NCBI GenBank assembly: GCA_034666705.1
Contig: JAXDLH010000217.1
Location: forward strand, 1-9,094
Source: JAXDLH01 sp034666705
GTDB lineage: Bacteria > Chloroflexota > UBA6077 > SHYK01
Direction of reading: 5' to 3'
DNA length: 9,094 bases
Shown in pieces: positions 5,206 to 9,094 of the stretch. The notes below the pieces were generated by a model, which worked only from the letters and a program-made list of their open reading frames with translations, did no database searches and was not told the DNA's origin. Both the position numbers and the translations under genes were made by a program. Numbering within the stretch: the first letter of the stretch is position 1; each line of letters begins with the position of its first letter.

Positions 5206-6473
5206 TGGACGGAGATCAGGCCGCGCTCGCGCTTGCCCATGCGCTGCGCACCGGTTGCCGTCACCCGCACCGTATCGGCCCAGGTCAATCCTTCGCCACG
5301 ATAGTGCGAGTCGCGCGGGCGAACCGAGGGCTTGACGACGAACACCGTGTTCTCCTCGATCGGGTTCGCGCCCAGGTTGCCCGTGCCGCCGGCGACGTTG
5401 CCGCCGGTCACCAGCGGCCAGTCATCGCCCAGGCCGCGACCGTGGATCGTCAGCCCGGTCACGTACTTCTCCGAGCCCTTCGAGGCATCGCGCGCCGCGT
5501 CGATGACCTCCTGGAAGACGTGCCCGGGACTCATCACTTCCATAGCGGCATCCACCGCGTCGAGCTGCCACTTGAACATATCCTCGACCCCGGCCGGCAG
5601 CGGCCCGACGAATAGCGGCTGGTCCTGCTGCCCGGTATAGCCAGCGTAGCGACCCTCGATCTCGTTGGCAATCGCGTCACCCACCTGCATCACCCGCTCG
5701 GTGGCGATGGTCAACCGCCGGCTCAGTTTGCCCCACGGCCCGGAGAGCCAGGAGAGCATGGTCGGGATCTCGCCTCCACCGGCGATCAAGGCCTGAATCA
5801 TGTTGGCGTAGACGACACTCTCCTTCACGCCCGGCCTCGCGGTGGTGCGCATCGCTTCGACCATCTGCTCGATCAGGTCCACCGAGTGCTGGAGGATGTC
5901 GATCTCCTCCTGACTCTTCACGTAGCGCGGGTAACGGCAGATGTCGGTGCCGTTCACGAGCTTCGCCCTGGGCATCAGCTCCTTGATCTTCTCGACCGTG
6001 GCCCAGGGCACCGTGCCCTCCGGGGCCCGCAGGACCCCTTCGAGGCCGGTGATCGCGATGGTCAGATCGTCCTTCCCCATCTCGGCCGCCAGCTCCTGGA
6101 GCCGCTTGCCGATCGCCTCGCCCCAGCGCCACCCTGTGGGCCGCAGGTCCCGCAGCCAGTAGGGCGACGCGATCCCCCAGTACAGGTCGTTGATGGCGAA
6201 GCCGGTGGGCTCGCCTGCGATTGGGAACACCACCGCCGCGTCTACCGAGTGGCCGCCGATCTGGGTGAGATAGCGAATGTCGCTCTGCCAATGGTCCCAG
6301 TGGCCGGTGTTATTCGATCCCACCAGCACGTCGACCCCGGCCTTGGCCATCTCGGCCCGCACCGCGGCCCAACGGCGGTCCCGCTCCGCCAGGCTGAAGC
6401 GGGGATACGGGTAGCTGAGGTCCTCACTCTTGCCCGGGTACTCCTGCTGACCAAGCTCGCGCAGTTGCGTCAT
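5202..6473 (-). CDS. M24-family (pita-bread) protein lacking canonical metal ligands, paralog 1
   Basis: The 423-residue protein has the two-domain layout of creatinase and Xaa-Pro peptidases: an N-terminal creatinase-type domain (about 25-185) and a C-terminal pita-bread domain (about 195-415) with LTIHGRGLGDDWPL (341-354) and KPSVRP (381-386). Counting with family spacing, the five metal positions read Glu271 (usual Asp), Gln282 (usual Asp, 11 residues on), His344 (kept), Lys381 (usual Glu of TIEPG) and Ala399 (usual Glu of the ED pair). Four of the five ligands are gone, so this is unlikely to be a dinuclear metallopeptidase; creatinase is the known metal-free precedent. The ATG has a strong Shine-Dalgarno sequence, GGGGAGGAG, seven bases upstream. 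It is coupled to the cyclodeaminase-like gene by ATGA and closely resembles the next M24 gene upstream. The substrate is unknown. Confidence 0.88.
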   Translation of the reverse strand: MTQLRELGQQEYPGKSEDLSYPYPRFSLAERDRRWAAVRAEMAKAGVDVLVGSNNTGHWDHWQSDIRYLTQIGGHSVDAAVVFPIAGEPTGFAINDLYWGIASPYWLRDLRPTGWRWGEAIGKRLQELAAEMGKDDLTIAITGLEGVLRAPEGTVPWATVEKIKELMPRAKLVNGTDICRYPRYVKSQEEIDILQHSVDLIEQMVEAMRTTARPGVKESVVYANMIQALIAGGGEIPTMLSWLSGPWGKLSRRLTIATERVMQVGDAIANEIEGRYAGYTGQQDQPLFVGPLPAGVEDMFKWQLDAVDAAMEVMSPGHVFQEVIDAARDASKGSEKYVTGLTIHGRGLGDDWPLVTGGNVAGGTGNLGANPIEENTVFVVKPSVRPRDSHYRGEGLTWADTVRVTATGAQRMGKRERGLISVQ

Positions 6474-6550
6474 TGCCGTGCTCCTCCCCGTCCGTGCGTC
6501 ATCGCTCGCGGTTCAATGGTCATCATTGCGTCGTCCCCAGGCCTACCGTC

Positions 6551-6634
6551 CTGGTCATCCTGAGGCCGCAGCCGAAAGATCCGTGGCCCCGGCCGTTGGA
6601 GTAACGGATCCTTCGCTCCGCTTAGGATGACCAG
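6551..6634. repeat. Intergenic palindromic repeat with TCATCCTGAG ... GGATC arms
   Basis: The left arm (6551-6584) begins CTGGTCATCCTGAG and ends AAAGATCCGT. The right arm (6604-6634), reverse complemented, begins CTGGTCATCCTAAG and ends GAAGGATCCGT. The arms are separated by about 19 bases. It shares the TCATCCT...GATCC core with the element at 223-438, so the two are probably members of one dispersed family. It occupies the 237-base gap between the paralogous M24 genes, where it could form a strong RNA hairpin affecting read-through or stability. Confidence 0.8.
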
Positions 6635-6710
6635 ATCATCGGCGCCCTTCGGCCAGCCATGCGCTGCACTCCACCACGCCCTCTGCCCCGACGATTCACT
6701 GGCGGGGCGC

Positions 6711-7919
6711 TCAGAGGTCCAGCTCGAGCAGGCCGTACGGGCGCTTGCCCATGCGGCGGCCGCCGCTCGCCGTCACCTCGATCGTGTCGCCCCAGACGAT
6801 CCCCTCACCGCGGAACTCGGCATTCTTCGGGCGCACCGTCGGCTTCATGATGAAGGTCATGCGCTCCTCGAGCTGCATGCGCCCGATCTCCGGCGAGTAG
6901 CGGCCCATCAGCAACGGCCAGTCCTCGCCGAGGCCGCGGCCGTGGAGCGTGAGGCTGGACGTGTACTGGTCCGACTTCTTGCCGACCATCTTGCCGGCCT
7001 CGAGCAACTCGTCGAACGTCGTGCCGGGCTTCATGATCGCGCGCACCGCCTCGAACGCCTCGTGCTGCCACTTGAACATCTCGTGCACGTCGTCCGGCGC
7101 CTTGCCGACGCACATCGGCTGCACCTGCTGGGCGCAGTAGCCGCCGTAGCGCGACTCAATCTCGTTGATGATCATGTCGTTCTTCTGGAGCACGCGCTGC
7201 GTTGCCTGCAGCACCCGCTGGGAGACGTGACCCCACGGGCCGGAGAGCCAGGAGAGCATGGTGGGCATGTCGCCGCCGCCGGCGATCTGCTCGTAGATCA
7301 TCGCGGCGTACACTACGTTCTCCTGCACGCCAGGCCTTGCGGTGCGGTACATGGCGTCGACCGACCGCTCGATCAGCTCGAGCGACTTGTCGAGGAACGC
7401 GACCTCCTCGGCGCTCTTGCGCATGCGCGGCTCCTGGCAGAGCCACGTGCCGTTGACGATCTCCGCCTCCGGCAATAGTTCGCGGATGCGGTCGAGGGTG
7501 CCGGAGGGCACGATCCCCTCGGGCGCGCGCAGGTGGTCGCGCAAGCCGGAGATCGCGAGGCGGCCGCCTTCGAGGCCGAGCTCCTTGATGCGCTCAGAGA
7601 TCATGTCTCCCCAGGCGCGGCGCGTCGGACGAAAGTCGCTCATCCAGTCGCGGGCGGCCGGGCCCTCGTAGAACTCGTTGATGACGAAGCCAGTCGGCTC
7701 ACCTTCGAGCGGGAAGACGAGCGAAGCGTCGACGTTGTTACCGCCGATTTGCGACAGGTACTGGCAATCGGCCTGCCAGTGGTTGTGATGGCCGGTGTGG
7801 TAAACGGTAATGAGCGCGTCGACTCCGTCGCGAGCCATATTGGCGCGCACCGCGGCCCAGCGGCGGTCGCGTTCGGCGAGTGAGAAGCGAGGGACGGGCA
7901 GCTCAGAGGGCGGCATCAT
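6711..7919 (-). CDS. M24-family (pita-bread) protein lacking canonical metal ligands, paralog 2
   Basis: From the ATG at 7917-7919 the product is 402 residues. A TTG at 7956-7958 would add 13, but GAGGT (complement of 7928-7932) eight bases before the ATG favours the shorter form. It aligns over its whole length with the protein encoded at 5202-6473, sharing PRFSLAERDRRWAAVRA near the N-terminus, PTMLSWLSGPWG, HGRGLG.DWPL and RMGKR near the end; about half of positions look identical. The metal positions read Glu253, Gln264, His326, Lys359 and Gly377, the same pattern of loss as in the paralog. This points to a conserved metal-independent chemistry rather than random decay. It is the first gene of the presumed M24-M24-cyclodeaminase-like unit. 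It could be a creatinase-like amidinohydrolase, another hydrolase or lyase, or a non-catalytic partner of the paralog. Confidence 0.88.
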   Translation of the reverse strand: MMPPSELPVPRFSLAERDRRWAAVRANMARDGVDALITVYHTGHHNHWQADCQYLSQIGGNNVDASLVFPLEGEPTGFVINEFYEGPAARDWMSDFRPTRRAWGDMISERIKELGLEGGRLAISGLRDHLRAPEGIVPSGTLDRIRELLPEAEIVNGTWLCQEPRMRKSAEEVAFLDKSLELIERSVDAMYRTARPGVQENVVYAAMIYEQIAGGGDMPTMLSWLSGPWGHVSQRVLQATQRVLQKNDMIINEIESRYGGYCAQQVQPMCVGKAPDDVHEMFKWQHEAFEAVRAIMKPGTTFDELLEAGKMVGKKSDQYTSSLTLHGRGLGEDWPLLMGRYSPEIGRMQLEERMTFIMKPTVRPKNAEFRGEGIVWGDTIEVTASGGRRMGKRPYGLLELDL

Positions 7920-7927
7920 GGCGTCAT

Positions 7928-7932
7928 ACCTC
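7928..7932 (-). promoter_or_regulatory. Ribosome binding site deciding the start of M24 paralog 2
   Basis: GAGGT on the minus strand, eight bases upstream of the ATG at 7917-7919. No comparable site precedes the longer TTG start at 7956-7958. Confidence 0.55.
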
Positions 7933-8460
7933 AGCACGTGATGGAGTCGCAGCGCCAAGTGTAAGCCGGCCCCGCCCGAAATTCACCCCCAGCAGTCCGT
8001 GGCCGCCGAGGCTCTCGAAGCGCGAGCAGGGGAGTCACTCACCCCTGCGGTGCGAAGCAGCAATGCGAGCGGCTGATGACCGCTATTTCTAATCTGGGAT
8101 CTGCTACTCCGCCAACGCCTTGAGGAGCGCCTCGTGCGGGTCGACGCAGTAGCGGATGATCAGCGAGCTGTTGGTGCACGGAGATCGGCACCAAGGTCCC
8201 AACGGGATTGATACAGAAGCCGTATTGGACGGCGCTTTTCGGAATGGTGGCTCGCACGTGAGGGCTGACGCTCCCTTCAGTAGCGTTCCAGATACTCTCA
8301 AGTTGGATAGCATGGGTGCGGTGACGAGGAGCCTTGGAGCTTGGCCGACAAGGTGCCGATATTCAGGATAGGCGGGGCGTCTGCAGTCTGCGATGAATGC
8401 ACCTCATGGTGCAACTGATGAGATCAGGCTGTGACTCGGATGATGGTGGGGATAAGGTCT

Positions 8461-8580
8461 AGAAACCATTGAGTTCCGATCCTATATTATCGACTATATA
8501 TGAACGCTATCATCTCGAAAAATTCGATGGAAGGACACTATTTCTGAATTGGTGATATTCAGCATAGCTATTTACGATGA
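8461..8580. other. AT-rich island
   Basis: By direct count 42 of these 120 bases are G or C (35%), against roughly two thirds in the surrounding genes. It contains cctatattat and ctatatatga runs and a perfect small palindrome, TCGAA-AAA-TTCGA (8516-8528). Possible explanations are horizontally acquired DNA, a regulatory region bound by a nucleoid protein, or an integration scar. Nothing in it was recognised. Confidence 0.6.
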
Positions 8581-8890
8581 CGATTGCCTACATAGCTTCG
8601 AATGGGTCCATGAGTGCAACAATTCGCGAAACACGCAGGTCTAGTGAGTCGTTCCACAATGAGAAACGATACAATTTCAGCACGGCACCGTCTACCAGTC
8701 GGTTGGCCCAGGCAGGGATGCCGCGGTATAGTCGCGGAATCCTCGTGCCATTTGCTCGGGGCCTGCATCATCCATTCGAGTGATCCCGTTGAGGCCGCGC
8801 CCGGAAGCGCCCTGGCCACGCTTGAACCATTTTGCCCTCGTGGGTGAACGTGACGTTGGTTGACTCGGAGAAGAAACACCGACGGCAGGT

Positions 8891-8907
8891 AAGCGTGGGC
8901 GACGCTT
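8891..8907 (+). promoter_or_regulatory. Leader hairpin of the terminal gene
   Basis: AAGCGT (8891-8896) and ACGCTT (8902-8907) form a perfect six-bp stem with a five-base loop, 14 bases upstream of the Shine-Dalgarno sequence of the gene starting at 8936. A regulatory role is only a guess. Confidence 0.3.
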
Positions 8908-8921
8908 GCATTCCGAGGGAC

Positions 8922-8928
8922 GGGGAGG
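8922..8928 (+). promoter_or_regulatory. Strong ribosome binding site of the terminal gene
   Basis: GGGGAGG, seven bases before the ATG at 8936-8938. It is among the best Shine-Dalgarno matches in the window and is the main evidence that the truncated frame after it is a real gene. Confidence 0.75.
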
Positions 8929-8935
8929 GATAACC

Positions 8936-9094
8936 ATGGCCGCCATCATGGCACCACCGGCGACACCATCCTGGGTGAAATACCCGGACCTTGGGGCACG
9001 TCTGGGTAATGTGCTGCGTACAGTCAAGGCCGAGGGCAGCATCTGGATGTCGGTCGCCGAAGCAGACCCCAGCCTCTTCGCTACCGGGGAGATC
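8936..9094 (+). CDS. N-terminal part of an unrecognised protein (3' truncated by window edge)
   Basis: From ATG 8936 the frame stays open to the window edge for 53 codons, beginning MAAIMAPPATPSWVKYPDLG and continuing through ARLGNVLRTVKAEGSIWMS to ADPSLFATGEI. The strong Shine-Dalgarno sequence and the amphipathic, non-repetitive sequence support a genuine gene. There is no signal peptide or obvious membrane segment. No family is recognised from this fragment. It lies downstream of the AT-rich gene-poor stretch and is transcribed away from the M24 unit. Confidence 0.7.
   Translation, partial: MAAIMAPPATPSWVKYPDLGARLGNVLRTVKAEGSIWMSVAEADPSLFATGEI

Larger units (their letters stand above)
7960..8935. 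other. Gene-poor stretch, no supported gene
   Basis: About 975 bases without a convincing gene. The first part (7960-8060) should hold the promoter of the M24 unit, but no clear -35/-10 pair was found. It does have a hairpin, gcagggg (8026-8032) with cccctgc (8042-8048). The minus strand between 8313 and 8104 is open and ends in a protein-like tail, RYCVDPHEALLKALAE. A neighbouring frame reads SAVQYGFCINPVGTLVPI at 8250-8190, so a frameshifted gene remnant is possible but not recognised. The middle part is AT-rich and the remainder is featureless up to the leader of the last gene. Short open frames here lack ribosome binding sites and recognisable domains. Confidence 0.5.

Noticed and set aside
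4198..5304. 368-codon plus-strand open frame
   Set aside because: Antisense to the cyclodeaminase-like gene, begins inside the hairpin, and its His/Arg/Leu-rich product has no recognisable motifs.
6627..7478. 283-codon plus-strand open frame
   Set aside because: Antisense to M24 paralog 2 and compositionally an artefact (Arg, His, Leu, Ala repeats); it has no ribosome binding site.
8568..8879. 103-codon minus-strand open frame and overlapping plus-strand frames
   Set aside because: No ribosome binding site, no recognisable motif and poor codon usage for this GC-rich genome. Left as part of the gene-poor stretch.

Overview
The window is about 9.1 kb of GC-rich bacterial DNA, mostly tightly packed genes on the minus strand. 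The style (high GC, short operons, a VapBC pair, and intergenic palindromes built on TCATCCTGAG...GAAGGATC) fits a Chloroflexota-like or similar high-GC environmental bacterium. This assignment is an inference; there is no rRNA or marker gene to test it.

Layout. (1) 1-500: the last codons of a plus-strand gene, then a non-coding stretch with an 18-bp tandem repeat and a MITE-like inverted-repeat element. (2) 501-3363, minus strand: a possible three-gene unit reading SAM-dependent methyltransferase, alpha/beta hydrolase (lysophospholipase or monoacylglycerol lipase type), then a CynX/NimT-like MFS transporter. A perfect 11-bp-stem hairpin sits between the first two. (3) 3364-3512: a divergent control region with overlapping candidate promoters and a small palindrome. 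(4) 3513-4162, plus strand: a VapBC-type toxin-antitoxin pair. The toxin's normal start appears to be knocked out of frame by a CT dinucleotide, leaving a TTG start inside the antitoxin gene. (5) 4183-4236: a long hairpin between convergent genes. (6) 4240-7919, minus strand: two tandem paralogous M24 (pita-bread, creatinase/prolidase fold) proteins followed by an ornithine cyclodeaminase/mu-crystallin family protein. The second M24 gene and the cyclodeaminase-like gene overlap by ATGA. A palindromic repeat lies between the two M24 genes. (7) 7920-8935: a gene-poor stretch with an AT-rich island (35% G+C over 8461-8580). (8) 8936 to the end: the start of an unrecognised plus-strand gene with a strong ribosome binding site.

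The most notable unit is region 6. Both M24 proteins keep the fold's landmark histidine but have replaced the other four canonical metal-binding acids in the same way (Asp to Glu, Asp to Gln, Glu to Lys, Glu to a small residue). The partner cyclodeaminase-like protein appears to lack the usual catalytic Asp. The set looks like a small pathway, or paired subunits, of metal-independent pita-bread enzymes analogous to creatinase and acting on an unknown, perhaps guanidino or amino-acid-derived, compound. The substrate is not visible in the sequence. The second point of interest is the frameshifted toxin start.
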